In this document: piece after piece, positions 36,420 to 45,009 of the stretch
Numbering within the stretch: the stretch's first letter is position 1
How the letters are laid out: every line of letters begins with the position of its first letter
DNA from: an uncultured Gammaproteobacteria bacterium
GTDB taxonomy: Bacteria; Pseudomonadota; Gammaproteobacteria; HK1
Assembly: GCA_958295835.1 (NCBI GenBank)
Contig: OY282378.1
Span: forward strand, 1,133,001 to 1,197,000
Direction of reading: 5' to 3'
DNA length: 64,000 nucleotides
The notes under the pieces: model-generated
Told to the model about the DNA's origin: nothing
Seen by the model: only the letters and a program-made list of their open reading frames with translations
Databases searched by the model: none
Translations under genes and position numbers: made by a program

Positions 36420-37025
36420 TCAGGTGGCTTCCGGCCCTGGCTCGATAGGGTCGATCCCTGCGACCTCGAAGTCACCGGGGCTGTCTGAATCGGCGAGGGT
36501 GACGCGCAGGATGGCGCCGTTCGGCAGGGTGGGGGCGCTTTCGCGGCCCGCGTGTTCCATCAGGATCCGGGCGACACCGCGGCTCGATACGATCAGGGGC
36601 CATCGCGCGTAGAGCGGCGGGAGGGCGCGAAACGCGGCGAGCACCCGGGCTTTGAACCTGGCATTGGATTCGCCGCCGGGCGGCGTCCGGCCCGCGGCGA
36701 GCAGCGCTTGGGTCTCCTCGACACCGCGGCCGTTCCAGGCGCCGAGCCGGCGCTCGATCAACCCGGGGTCGATGCGAACATCGAGACCGAACCGGGCGTT
36801 CAGGAGCTCTGCGGTCTCGATGGTGCGCGACAGCGGAGAGGTGAGGATCAGACCCGGCATCATCCCGAGACGGTCCAGAGCCAGACCCGCCTTGCGAGCC
36901 TGCTCGCGGCCAAGCCCGGTCAAGTGCGTATCGCTCTCGCCGCCGGAACGCACACCGTCACGGTTCGCGACGGTCTGTCCGTGACGGATGAAGAAGAATC
37001 CGGACTCAGAGGCTCCGTCGTTCAT
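36420..37025 (-). CDS. Histidine phosphatase superfamily protein (phosphoglycerate mutase-like)
   Basis: The 201-residue protein has F-F-F-I-R-H-G-Q-T at residues 10-18, with the phospho-accepting His15. S-P-L-S-R-T-I-E-T-A-E follows, and V-S-S-R-G-V-A-R near the C-terminus has Arg where many relatives have a second His, which may lower activity. The start at 37025 avoids 18 extra codons of unlike sequence. It is the last gene of the seven-gene signalling operon and overlaps the preceding alpha/beta hydrolase gene by 20 bp. Confidence 0.85.
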   Translation of the reverse strand: MNDGASESGFFFIRHGQTVANRDGVRSGGESDTHLTGLGREQARKAGLALDRLGMMPGLILTSPLSRTIETAELLNARFGLDVRIDPGLIERRLGAWNGRGVEETQALLAAGRTPPGGESNARFKARVLAAFRALPPLYARWPLIVSSRGVARILMEHAGRESAPTLPNGAILRVTLADSDSPGDFEVAGIDPIEPGPEAT

Positions 37026-38130
37026 CGGGATACAGCACCCTCCGTGGCCACTCTGTCGCCGGTCGAACCCGATCCTCACCGAAAGGCCGGTCGTCGCACA
37101 CCCAGCGCACCATCTCGTCGATCAGCACCCCGTCGCTCAAGGTCGGGGTATGGCCGGTTTCAGGCACGTGAATCACGGAGAGACCGCCGTGGCCGCGCAT
37201 CCTGGCGATGGTCTCCTCCGTCGTCGCGTCGCTCTCCACCCCGTGAATCAACAGGACGGGACAATGCACTCCGGCCCAATCATCCCACAGGTCGAGGCTG
37301 CTCCGGGCCTCGGCGCGATAGGCGAGCAACGCGCGCAGATCATGCCGGTAGACACGCCCTGCCTCCTCCTCCGACCAGCGGGTCCGGTGGTGGGCGCTGT
37401 GGAGCAGAACCGCGTCCGGCGACGGTCCGGAATGTTTCTCGGCCGCGCCGGTGCGGCGGAACACCTCGGCGGGGTTGCGGAACACGTAATGGCGCGCGAC
37501 CGCCCGCGCCCGCCGCGACCGCCGCTCCACGGGAATGTAGGGGCTGCTGTCGTTGAGCACGATCCGGTGCACGCGCCGGGGATACCGGGCCGCGAAGCGG
37601 ATGGCGGTCGATCCGCCGAGCGAGGAGCCGAGCAGGGTGCAGGACGCGAGCCCAAGATGATCCATGAGTTGGCGGAGCTGTTCGACATAGGTCTCCAGGT
37701 GGTAGTCGGACAGCTCCGCGAGCCAGCCACTGCATCCGCGTCCGGCCAGATCCAGACCGATGACCCGCAGCGCCGGCGCCGCGTCCAGGGCCAGGAAATC
37801 GAAGCGCTGGGCCACGTTGGTCAACCCGCCGATGGCGATCAGAGGCTCTCCGGCGCCTCCCGGATCGCTGTAGGCGAGCCGCACGGGATAGGATTTTCCG
37901 ACCCCGGTGTCGGAGTCCTGAAGACCCACGGGATGCTCGTAGGTGAAGTGGCGCATCGCCGGACCGCCACCCAGCCCCGAGGCCAGCGCCTCGACCAGGG
38001 CGTCGTAGTCGTCCCAGTGCAGGGTGTGCGGCGGCGGCGATCCGCGGGCCACGTATCTCTCGCGCAAGGTCATGTCGGCCCTGTGCGCCGCGGATCGCGC
38101 GACGGCCGCGAGACCGGAATTCACCCTCAT
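37006..38130 (-). CDS. Alpha/beta-fold hydrolase
   Basis: The 374-residue protein has an oxyanion region I-A-I-G-G-L-T-N, nucleophile elbow L-G-S-S-L-G-G-S and a C-terminal catalytic His in E-T-G-H-T-P-T-L. The first 80 residues are extra compared with a standard 280-residue hydrolase. Its substrate is unknown. The ATG overlaps the stop of the RsbW-like gene (ATGA), so it is translated with the partner-switching genes. Confidence 0.85.
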   Translation of the reverse strand: MRVNSGLAAVARSAAHRADMTLRERYVARGSPPPHTLHWDDYDALVEALASGLGGGPAMRHFTYEHPVGLQDSDTGVGKSYPVRLAYSDPGGAGEPLIAIGGLTNVAQRFDFLALDAAPALRVIGLDLAGRGCSGWLAELSDYHLETYVEQLRQLMDHLGLASCTLLGSSLGGSTAIRFAARYPRRVHRIVLNDSSPYIPVERRSRRARAVARHYVFRNPAEVFRRTGAAEKHSGPSPDAVLLHSAHHRTRWSEEEAGRVYRHDLRALLAYRAEARSSLDLWDDWAGVHCPVLLIHGVESDATTEETIARMRGHGGLSVIHVPETGHTPTLSDGVLIDEMVRWVCDDRPFGEDRVRPATEWPRRVLYPDERRSL

Positions 38131-38552
38131 TCCGGGGTTCGCTGGATCAGGGTGATTCGATTGCGGCCATCGAGCCGTTCATAGGCGACCTCATCCATGA
38201 GCGTCTTCACCAAGTACACGCCCAACCCTCCGATCGGGCGTTCCTCCACGCCTGCCTCCAGATCCGGCTCGGGAGCGTCGGTGAACGGATCGAACGCCAT
38301 CCCGTCATCCTCCAGAACCACCACCAGCGATCCGCTCTGCTCGGTCATTGTGACGCGGATCTCATGCTCGTCGGAGTCCCGGTAGCCATAGCTGACGATG
38401 TTCGTGATCAATTCGTCGAGCGAGAGGTTGAGGTTCATGACCCATTTTGCCGGCCAGCCGCGGGACTCGCCGTGCGGCCCGATCTCCTCGGCGATCCGGG
38501 CGAGCTCCGTCAGATCGTTCTTCAGAGTGAGGACCAGTGCGGGGGCGGACAT
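38127..38552 (-). CDS. RsbW-like anti-sigma factor/ATP-binding protein (HATPase_c_2)
   Basis: The 141-residue GHKL ATPase has its N-box in L-S-L-D-E-L-I-T-N-I-V-S-Y-G-Y. The G1 box is E-D-D-G-M-A-F-D-P and G2 is I-G-G-L-G-V-Y-L-V-K. Proteins like this hold a sigma factor or phosphorylate an anti-anti-sigma (STAS) protein. It sits 25 nt after a SpoIIE-type phosphatase gene, the opposing activity in a partner switch. No STAS protein or sigma factor is encoded in this window. Confidence 0.87.
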   Translation of the reverse strand: MSAPALVLTLKNDLTELARIAEEIGPHGESRGWPAKWVMNLNLSLDELITNIVSYGYRDSDEHEIRVTMTEQSGSLVVVLEDDGMAFDPFTDAPEPDLEAGVEERPIGGLGVYLVKTLMDEVAYERLDGRNRITLIQRTPE

Positions 38553-38577
38553 GGTCGGTGGTCTCGACTCTCCCGAT

Positions 38578-40737
38578 TCAAACCGTTGCATCCGCGGCTT
38601 CGGGCGCGGCGGAGCCCTGGAGCGTCCTGCCCTTGTAGATCAGGACGACGCACGTGATGTCGTCGAACTGGGGTGCTTCGCCGGTGAACTCGTCCACCGC
38701 GGCGACGATGTCCCTCACGTCCCGGCCGGGACCCTGATCCGTGGAAAGGGCGCAGGCGGTGTCCAGCAACCGGTCGTCGCCGAACGCCTCGTCGCAGTCG
38801 TTGAACGCCTCCGTCACGCCGTCGGAGAACAGGACCAGACGTGATCCCGGCTCCATCACGAGGCGGCCGTCGGCGTAGTCGAACCCGTCGAACATGCCGA
38901 GCGCGACCCCGCCGGTCGTCTCCAGCGGATTGGCGCCGGCGCCGTCGACCAGGATTGGGGGATTGTGGCCGCCGTTGGCGTAGACGAAGCTGCCGTTTCG
39001 ATCGTCCAGCACCCCGTAGAAGAGGGTCACGAACAGCTCTTCCGAATTGTTCTGCTCCAGGAAGTCGTTGACCCTCGCCAGAACCCGTCCAGGCGCGTCG
39101 ACGTACCGTACGGCGATGGCGCGCATCAGGGTACGGGCCATGACCATGAACAGGGCGGCCGGTACGCCCTTGCCGGAGACGTCGGCGACCACCACGCCGA
39201 TGCGGTGCTGGTCGAGCCGAAAGAAGTCGTAGAAATCCCCCCCGACCTCCTTTGCCGGCCTCATGATGCCGGACATGTCGACGGTGTCGGACAGCGGCAC
39301 GGTGTCCGGCAGGAGGGAGAGCTGCACCCGGGCCGCGATGTCGAGCTCCCTCTGGAGCGCGATGAAGGCATTCTTGGCGGCCAGCGCCTCGCGCAGGCTC
39401 TGGTTCTGGCTCCGCACCCGGTCGGACATCTTCTGGAACGCCAAGGCCGTCATGGCCAGGCTGTCCGATTCCCGGGTGAGCGCGGTCGAGGCGCTGTCGC
39501 TCGCGTCCGCGATCGATATGACCTGCCCCTCGTTGTCCGGCGCGTCGCGCACCAGGTGCTCGAGCTGGTCGAGCTCCGCCAGCACCGCCACGCGCTCTTC
39601 TTCGTCGAGCGTGTCGGCGAGCTGGGTCATCTCCCGCCGGATGAAGCGCTCCTGGCGGTGGCGCTGGCGCTCGCGCGAGCGGCGGAATCGATCGAAGGCG
39701 ACCAGGTTGGTGCGGAACACGTTCACCGCGCCGGCGATCCGACCGACCTCGTCCTGCCTGCCGGCGCCCTCCACCCGGGCCTGGAGATCGCCGTGCGACA
39801 GGGCGTTCAGCACCCCCACGCCATCGGTCAGCGGCGTGAAGGAACGGGACATGTAGTACCCGAGCCCAAGCAGCACGAGAACCAGGAAGGCGATCGCCGC
39901 GCCGGTGGTGATCTGGTTGACCTGCGCCTGCCGGCGGGCGAGCTCCGTCACGTCCTTGATGCTGATCAGACGCGCCACCAGGGAGCCCAGATCGGCGGCC
40001 AGCGGGAGCACCACGGCGGAATACACGCGATCGTCCGCCTCGACGGTCTGCAGCGTGTCGACCGCGCTCGGGTCGATGAGCTTGCCGATACTTTCCCACT
40101 GGACGTCGGCCGAGCCCGCGAGCAGCCGGCCGCGGCGGTTGACGATCAGCACCGAAGATTTCGTCGCCTGTTCCATCTCCAGGATCGCCTCGTCGATGCT
40201 GGTCGCGTACACGCCCATGCCGGCGATACCGACCGCGCCGGAGGGCGCACCCAGTGGAATGCCCAGAACGACGGTGATGTTGCGTTGCTGGTCGTTGCCG
40301 ATGCCGCGGATACGAACACCTTGCTGGATGGCGTCTCTCGCCGCATCAAGGGCGATGACCGGGCTCTGGAACAGGGTGGACTGCGACGAGTAGGCCAGCG
40401 ATCCGTCGGCGTAGAGCGCATCGAACCGGTCGGCGATGCCCCGGTCGCGAAGTTGCGTGGCGATAGCCGCGCCGAGCCGCTGGATCGCTTCCTGATCGCC
40501 GGTGTAGACGGCTTGACGGAACGCCTCGTCATCGGCCGCGATCCATGCCTTGTCTTCCATATGCTGGATCAGGCTGGCGTTGACCTTGCGCCACAGGGTG
40601 GACCGGTCGGCGATGGTGGCCCCGGAGTATTGCGCCTTGATCAGATCATCGCGCGTGAACGACGTGAGCGCGAAGCCGATACAGATGACGGCGAAGGCCA
40701 GGATGACGAGCAGACTGATCCGGGTGCGCAGCAGCAA
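38578..40737 (-). CDS. Membrane sensor with HAMP and SpoIIE/PP2C-type phosphatase
   Basis: The 719-residue protein has a first membrane helix (residues about 8-27), a Cache-like periplasmic sensor, a second helix (about 278-298) and a HAMP linker (D-E-V-G-R-I-A-G-A-V-N). A coiled coil leads to a C-terminal SpoIIE domain with G-G-D-F-Y-D-F-F, D-V-S-G-K-G-V-P-A-A-L-F, F-S-D-G-V-T-E-A and D-D-I-T-C. An extracytoplasmic signal would control dephosphorylation of a STAS-type partner. It follows the binding-protein gene after 24 nt. Confidence 0.9.
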   Translation of the reverse strand: MLLRTRISLLVILAFAVICIGFALTSFTRDDLIKAQYSGATIADRSTLWRKVNASLIQHMEDKAWIAADDEAFRQAVYTGDQEAIQRLGAAIATQLRDRGIADRFDALYADGSLAYSSQSTLFQSPVIALDAARDAIQQGVRIRGIGNDQQRNITVVLGIPLGAPSGAVGIAGMGVYATSIDEAILEMEQATKSSVLIVNRRGRLLAGSADVQWESIGKLIDPSAVDTLQTVEADDRVYSAVVLPLAADLGSLVARLISIKDVTELARRQAQVNQITTGAAIAFLVLVLLGLGYYMSRSFTPLTDGVGVLNALSHGDLQARVEGAGRQDEVGRIAGAVNVFRTNLVAFDRFRRSRERQRHRQERFIRREMTQLADTLDEEERVAVLAELDQLEHLVRDAPDNEGQVISIADASDSASTALTRESDSLAMTALAFQKMSDRVRSQNQSLREALAAKNAFIALQRELDIAARVQLSLLPDTVPLSDTVDMSGIMRPAKEVGGDFYDFFRLDQHRIGVVVADVSGKGVPAALFMVMARTLMRAIAVRYVDAPGRVLARVNDFLEQNNSEELFVTLFYGVLDDRNGSFVYANGGHNPPILVDGAGANPLETTGGVALGMFDGFDYADGRLVMEPGSRLVLFSDGVTEAFNDCDEAFGDDRLLDTACALSTDQGPGRDVRDIVAAVDEFTGEAPQFDDITCVVLIYKGRTLQGSAAPEAADATV

Positions 40738-40761
40738 CGTCCTGATCCTCGCGCTGGTCTT

Positions 40762-41814
40762 CTAGCCGCCGGGGCTGGCCTTGAAGTCGGCGATGGCGAT
40801 CATGTCCATGGGCGGATACATGCCGATCTCGCGCACGACGTCGATGTTGATCCACAGCTTGTAGCGCGCGAGGCGCGCCACCGGCAGATCCTCGGGTCGG
40901 CGTTTCCCCACCAGGATCCGCTCCGCCTGGAGGGCCGTCAGCTTGCCCAGGGTGTGGTAGTCGGTCACCAGCCCGAACATCGCCCGCGAGTTCTTCAGGG
41001 GCGCTTGGGTAGCGGCGAACGTAGGCAGTCCGGCGGCAGCGGCAGCGGCGGTATACGCCTTGGCGTGCCGGGTCAGGAAGGAATCCGGTCCCATGTAGAG
41101 GAGCTGGGCACCAGCCTCCCTGGCCTGCTCCACCATCCGGGGCAGCGCGGCCGGGTCCGACTTTCCGTTCTCCCCCAGGGGCACCGGCAGCTCGATCAGG
41201 TCGATGCCCATCCTCGGAGCGACTTCGCGCAGGTCGGCGACGTTGATGCGCGAGTTGCCCGCGGTCCGGTCGTAGATGACGGCGATGGTGGTGAACGGGC
41301 GGTAGGCCAGGATGGTCTTGAGCTGGGCCTCGACCGGAGCGAGGAAGGCGACCCCGGTCACCGAGCGTCCCGTGCTCTCGTAGCTCTCCACGATGTTGGC
41401 CATCTTGGGATAGGACACCAGGGTGAACACCGCCGGGATGTCCCGCACGAAGGACTCCGGCGTGTCTGTCCCGAGCTTGCCGACGATGCTGGAGGTGGTG
41501 CCCGTCCCCCAAGTGTAGACGAGATCGGGACGCACCCGCTTGATCTCTTCCACGATCGGCGGCGCATTGCCCCGATCGAGGTTCAGGTTGCGCACCGTCA
41601 TCTCGAACGGGATGCCGCGCTGGGTGAGGTAATCGCGAAACCCCTGCTCGACCTCGGTCTCGCCGCGCCAGACCACGGCGAAGATCCTGAAGGGCGTGAT
41701 GGCCCGGGGGTCGTCCCCGGACTGGGCCAGACTCCCGGTGGCCGTCAGGCCGAGAGCTGCGCCGAGGATCAGGGCGACAACGCGGATGGCGGCGATGCGG
41801 ACGGGACCGATCAT
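40762..41814 (-). CDS. ABC-type periplasmic substrate-binding protein (ABC_sub_bind family), orphan
   Basis: The 350-residue protein has a signal peptide (V-V-A-L-I-L-G-A-A-L-G-L-T-A-T-G-S-L-A-Q). A periplasmic-binding-protein type I fold follows, with V-Y-T-W-G-T-G-T-T-S-S, I-A-V-I-Y-D-R-T-A-G-N-S and G-A-Q-L-L-Y-M-G-P-D-S, as in YtfQ/TrpX-like ABC_sub_bind proteins. No ABC permease or ATPase gene is near. Instead it overlaps the Cache-HAMP-MFS gene (ATGA) and precedes the phosphatase, so it may present a ligand to these sensors. Confidence 0.85.
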   Translation of the reverse strand: MIGPVRIAAIRVVALILGAALGLTATGSLAQSGDDPRAITPFRIFAVVWRGETEVEQGFRDYLTQRGIPFEMTVRNLNLDRGNAPPIVEEIKRVRPDLVYTWGTGTTSSIVGKLGTDTPESFVRDIPAVFTLVSYPKMANIVESYESTGRSVTGVAFLAPVEAQLKTILAYRPFTTIAVIYDRTAGNSRINVADLREVAPRMGIDLIELPVPLGENGKSDPAALPRMVEQAREAGAQLLYMGPDSFLTRHAKAYTAAAAAAGLPTFAATQAPLKNSRAMFGLVTDYHTLGKLTALQAERILVGKRRPEDLPVARLARYKLWINIDVVREIGMYPPMDMIAIADFKASPGG

Positions 41815-43952
41815 GCGATCTCGCTCCTCTTCGCGGTGGACGTGCTGCGCGACAGGTTCATCACGAGCATGTACAGGGCAATGGAGACGAGCACGATCAC
41901 CCCGATGCCGACGATCGCGCCCTGGTATCCGAAGCTTGCGGCGAACGCGCCGGCCACGAGCGGCCCGAGCACCATGCCTGCCCGCTCCACCAGCCGGTAG
42001 GCGCCGATGATCGACGCCTGGCCCAATCCGCCGTGGTGGCTGGCCACCTCCTGGACGATGGCGATCTGCGAGGTGAGCGACAGCGCGTGGCCGAAGCCGA
42101 GGGCGAGGATGGCGATCATCACCGCGTTGGACGGGCCTCCGACCATGGTCTCGGACAGGCTCGCAAGGCACCCGAGGCCCGCCAGCACACCGCCCGCCGC
42201 CACCACGGCGGTATGTCGCCCGGACCGATCGGCGAATCGGGCCGCGAACGGCATGCAGACGAGGGTCGACACCCCGTAGAGCATGATCATCCAGCCGATG
42301 ACGGACTGCCGGCTCCCCAGCTCGCTCAGGTACAACGGTACCAGATAGAACAGGAAGCCGGCCAGGATCAGCTTGCCCGGGACCGCCGCGAGGACGGTGA
42401 CGGCGAACAGGCGGCCGTCGGAGACCAGCGCCCTCCACTCCTGGCCGCCGAACGGGGTCCGGCGCGACGGCCGTGTCCTCACGGTGCTGTCCAGCATGGC
42501 GTAGACGAGCAACCCCGAGATCGTGGCCAGCCCGGCGGAGATCAGGAAGGTCGCCTCGAAGCCGATGCGGTCGGCGAAGATTCCGCCAATGGATGGTCCG
42601 CAGATGGTGGCTGCGAACACCCCGCCCATGAACACCGTCATGCCCTGGGCGCGGTGGCGCGCGTCGGTGTTGTCGGCGACCCAGGCCTGAGCGGCGATGA
42701 AGATGAGTCCATAGCCGACGCCCGAGAGGATCCGCCATCCTACGAGGTCGTAATAGCCTTGGGCCAGGAACGTGCCGGCGTAGCCGATGGTCGCGGGCAC
42801 GATTCCCGCGAGGAACACCCGCCGCGCCCCGAAGCGGTCGGCCAGCCCTCCGCCGAGCGGGACCACGATCATGCCGGCGAGCATGAACAGGGTGATCGGA
42901 AGCCCGAACAGCAGCTCGTCCGATATGACCGCATCCGCCGGACTGTGTCGGGCGATGAACAGCGGCAGGAACGAACGCGGCAGCTCCTCGGCGAACATGA
43001 ACAGGAACAGCGGGACCCGGATCTGCATGGCGTTGCGGGGCCGCAGCTCCGTGCCGCCGGTGAAGCGGTAGCGGTCCTCGACCGGCTGGCAGGCCGCCTG
43101 GATGCGGTTCACGATGTGCTTGTCGATCTGGGCGTCCTTGATCTCGCGCACATCGAAGTGGAAGTCCTCGTAGCGCTGGCGCAGACCTCGCAACGCACGG
43201 TTCATCGCGGTGACCAGATCGCCGATCTCGTCGCGCGCCCGCATCGCGAGGTGGTTGCCGAAGACGCCCCGCGCGCCGTCGGTCAGCATCGTCTCGATGC
43301 GCTCCAGCGGCCCGGAGACCCGCGCGCTCATCAGGAACATCAGGAATTCCAGCGTCACGAGCAGGGAGACCACGATGACGGTAACGGATTCGTACAAGAG
43401 CTCGGACAACCTCCCGCGCACGTAGTCCCCGCTCACCCCCACGTGCAGCACGGTGGCGACGGCTCCGTCCTTGACGATGGGGAAGACTCTGTTGATGTAG
43501 CCGGCGACCTCGGACCGGAAACCGGTCTCGCTGCCGGGGCCGGGCAGGCCGGGCACCACCCGTTCCAGCGCATCGGGGGGGAGCCCCCTCGCGAACTGCA
43601 CCTCCGAGGATGCGCCCACCATGATCAGGTATTGGATGTCGGCGTTGGAGGCGAGGATCTTGTCGAGGAAGGGCTCCATGCCCACCAGCTCGTCGGGCGG
43701 AATGCCGAGATCGCCCACCACGAAATCGATCTGGTCGGATACCGCCCGTCCCACCACCCCCGCCTTCTGGTTGAGCTGGGGCTCCAGCGCCCTCTCGAAG
43801 CCGGTGACCGCGAACCACGTCACCACAATCTGGCCGAGCAGCAGCACCATGACCGCGAGCAGCACCAGCCGTCCAAGGATCCCGCGGGTTCGGGCAATCC
43901 CTCCTCGGGAATCCGCGTAGATGGCGTCGAGGGTTTCCGGGGGCGAGCTCAT
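41811..43952 (-). CDS. Cache-HAMP sensor fused to an MFS transporter
   Basis: The 713-residue protein has an N-terminal helix (about residues 28-50), a periplasmic Cache-like domain and a second helix (about 193-213). A HAMP domain follows (R-V-S-G-P-L-E-R-I, then R-D-E-I-G-D-L-V-T-A-M-N). From about residue 300 there is a full twelve-helix major facilitator with the A-D-R-F-G-A-R-R loop motif. Coupling a chemoreceptor-type sensor to a transporter is uncommon. It may be a transceptor signalling to the other operon members or a signal-gated exporter. Starts and stops overlap both neighbours by 4 nt. Confidence 0.8.
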   Translation of the reverse strand: MSSPPETLDAIYADSRGGIARTRGILGRLVLLAVMVLLLGQIVVTWFAVTGFERALEPQLNQKAGVVGRAVSDQIDFVVGDLGIPPDELVGMEPFLDKILASNADIQYLIMVGASSEVQFARGLPPDALERVVPGLPGPGSETGFRSEVAGYINRVFPIVKDGAVATVLHVGVSGDYVRGRLSELLYESVTVIVVSLLVTLEFLMFLMSARVSGPLERIETMLTDGARGVFGNHLAMRARDEIGDLVTAMNRALRGLRQRYEDFHFDVREIKDAQIDKHIVNRIQAACQPVEDRYRFTGGTELRPRNAMQIRVPLFLFMFAEELPRSFLPLFIARHSPADAVISDELLFGLPITLFMLAGMIVVPLGGGLADRFGARRVFLAGIVPATIGYAGTFLAQGYYDLVGWRILSGVGYGLIFIAAQAWVADNTDARHRAQGMTVFMGGVFAATICGPSIGGIFADRIGFEATFLISAGLATISGLLVYAMLDSTVRTRPSRRTPFGGQEWRALVSDGRLFAVTVLAAVPGKLILAGFLFYLVPLYLSELGSRQSVIGWMIMLYGVSTLVCMPFAARFADRSGRHTAVVAAGGVLAGLGCLASLSETMVGGPSNAVMIAILALGFGHALSLTSQIAIVQEVASHHGGLGQASIIGAYRLVERAGMVLGPLVAGAFAASFGYQGAIVGIGVIVLVSIALYMLVMNLSRSTSTAKRSEIA

Positions 43953-44737
43953 ACCGCCTCTTCCTCGTCGAGCCGCCGGATCTCGCCGATGGCGGTGTCG
44001 ATGTCCTCGTGGGCGGTGAGCGCGGTGGCGGCGAAGGCGGCGAACTCGGGATGGTCGGTCCGCGTCCGGCCAAGCGCCGATCCGTCCCGGCGCAGGTTCG
44101 CCACGTCATCCATGGACTCGCGCAGGTCCCGCAGCTCGCTGCGCAGACCGCGCAGCAGAACCATGGCCCCGAGGATGCTCAGCGGGGTCATGCCCAGCAC
44201 CACGACCGCGCTGATGACCAGCAGGCGCGCGCTCTGCGCGTTTACGTTGTCGTCGAAGAGGTCGCGGGAGTAGCGAAGAGCCAGGGATCCCACGTCCCGC
44301 CCCAGGTTGTCCCGCAACGGCACCCCGACCACGCGGGCGTCATGCTCGATATTGGACCAGACCTGCCGGCTGCGGTTGGCGCGCCAAGTGGTGACCCATT
44401 CTTCGGTGACGAGGTCTCCCACGAAGCTGGGATCGGTGCTGAACAGCACGATGCCGCTCTCGTCGAAGACTTCGATGGAGAGGATCTGCTCGTCGGCGTG
44501 CGCGTACTCTTCCAGCTCCTCGGGTACGCTCTGGAGGTTGGCGAGCTCGATGCCGAGGTCCATCTGGGTCTCGATACGCTGGCGGAGGTCGTTCAGCTCG
44601 AACTCGAATCGCGAGGTGAGGAAATCGGAGAGCGTACGCTCGAACATGTGCGCACTCAGGATGGCGGTCATGGCCACTCCGGCCGCCAGGATGACCACCA
44701 GCGCCATCGTGATTCGGGCCGCCAATCCGAAGGTCAT
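43949..44737 (-). CDS. Two-helix membrane sensor with periplasmic domain, no output domain
   Basis: The 262-residue protein has a membrane helix at about residues 7-30, a periplasmic domain of about 140 residues with I-E-V-F-D-E-S-G-I-V-L-F-S-T-D (Cache-like), and a second helix at about 172-196. A HAMP-like cytoplasmic segment follows and then ends. It lacks kinase, cyclase or methyl-accepting parts. It leads the operon, overlapping the MFS-fusion gene (ATGA), and may form a complex with it. Confidence 0.75.
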   Translation of the reverse strand: MTFGLAARITMALVVILAAGVAMTAILSAHMFERTLSDFLTSRFEFELNDLRQRIETQMDLGIELANLQSVPEELEEYAHADEQILSIEVFDESGIVLFSTDPSFVGDLVTEEWVTTWRANRSRQVWSNIEHDARVVGVPLRDNLGRDVGSLALRYSRDLFDDNVNAQSARLLVISAVVVLGMTPLSILGAMVLLRGLRSELRDLRESMDDVANLRRDGSALGRTRTDHPEFAAFAATALTAHEDIDTAIGEIRRLDEEEAV

Positions 44738-45009
44738 GCTACCGTCCTTCTCCCCTGCGCCGTCCGTGTCGCATCATCCGATGCGTGAGAATCGGGCCCG
44801 CCGAGCGCGGGCATCCGCATGGCCCGCACTCATGGCACCATAAAAGAGCCCGAACATCAAGAAATCGGTTCATGTCGGCCCATGGCAGGACGTGCGCGGT
44901 TCGAAGAAGTGGTTATCATTCGGCTCCGCACCCGGTGGAATCATCAAACACTACTCATGACCCGGAGAGGCCGTCAAGGGCTTCCCGCTACGCCCACAGG
45001 AGAACGAGC

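Noticed and set aside
38965..42000. A 1011-codon plus-strand frame opposite the phosphatase and binding-protein genes.
   Set aside because: It crosses the boundary of two well-supported genes in antisense and has low-complexity composition.
40762..44109. A 1115-codon minus-strand frame that includes the binding protein as its C-terminal part.
   Set aside because: The N-terminal part is out of frame with the MFS-fusion gene it overlaps and is Arg/Gly-rich nonsense. The binding protein has its own start with a signal peptide at 41814.
42033..44273. A 746-codon plus-strand frame opposite the MFS-fusion gene.
   Set aside because: It is an antisense shadow of an obvious membrane protein and contains no recognisable domain.
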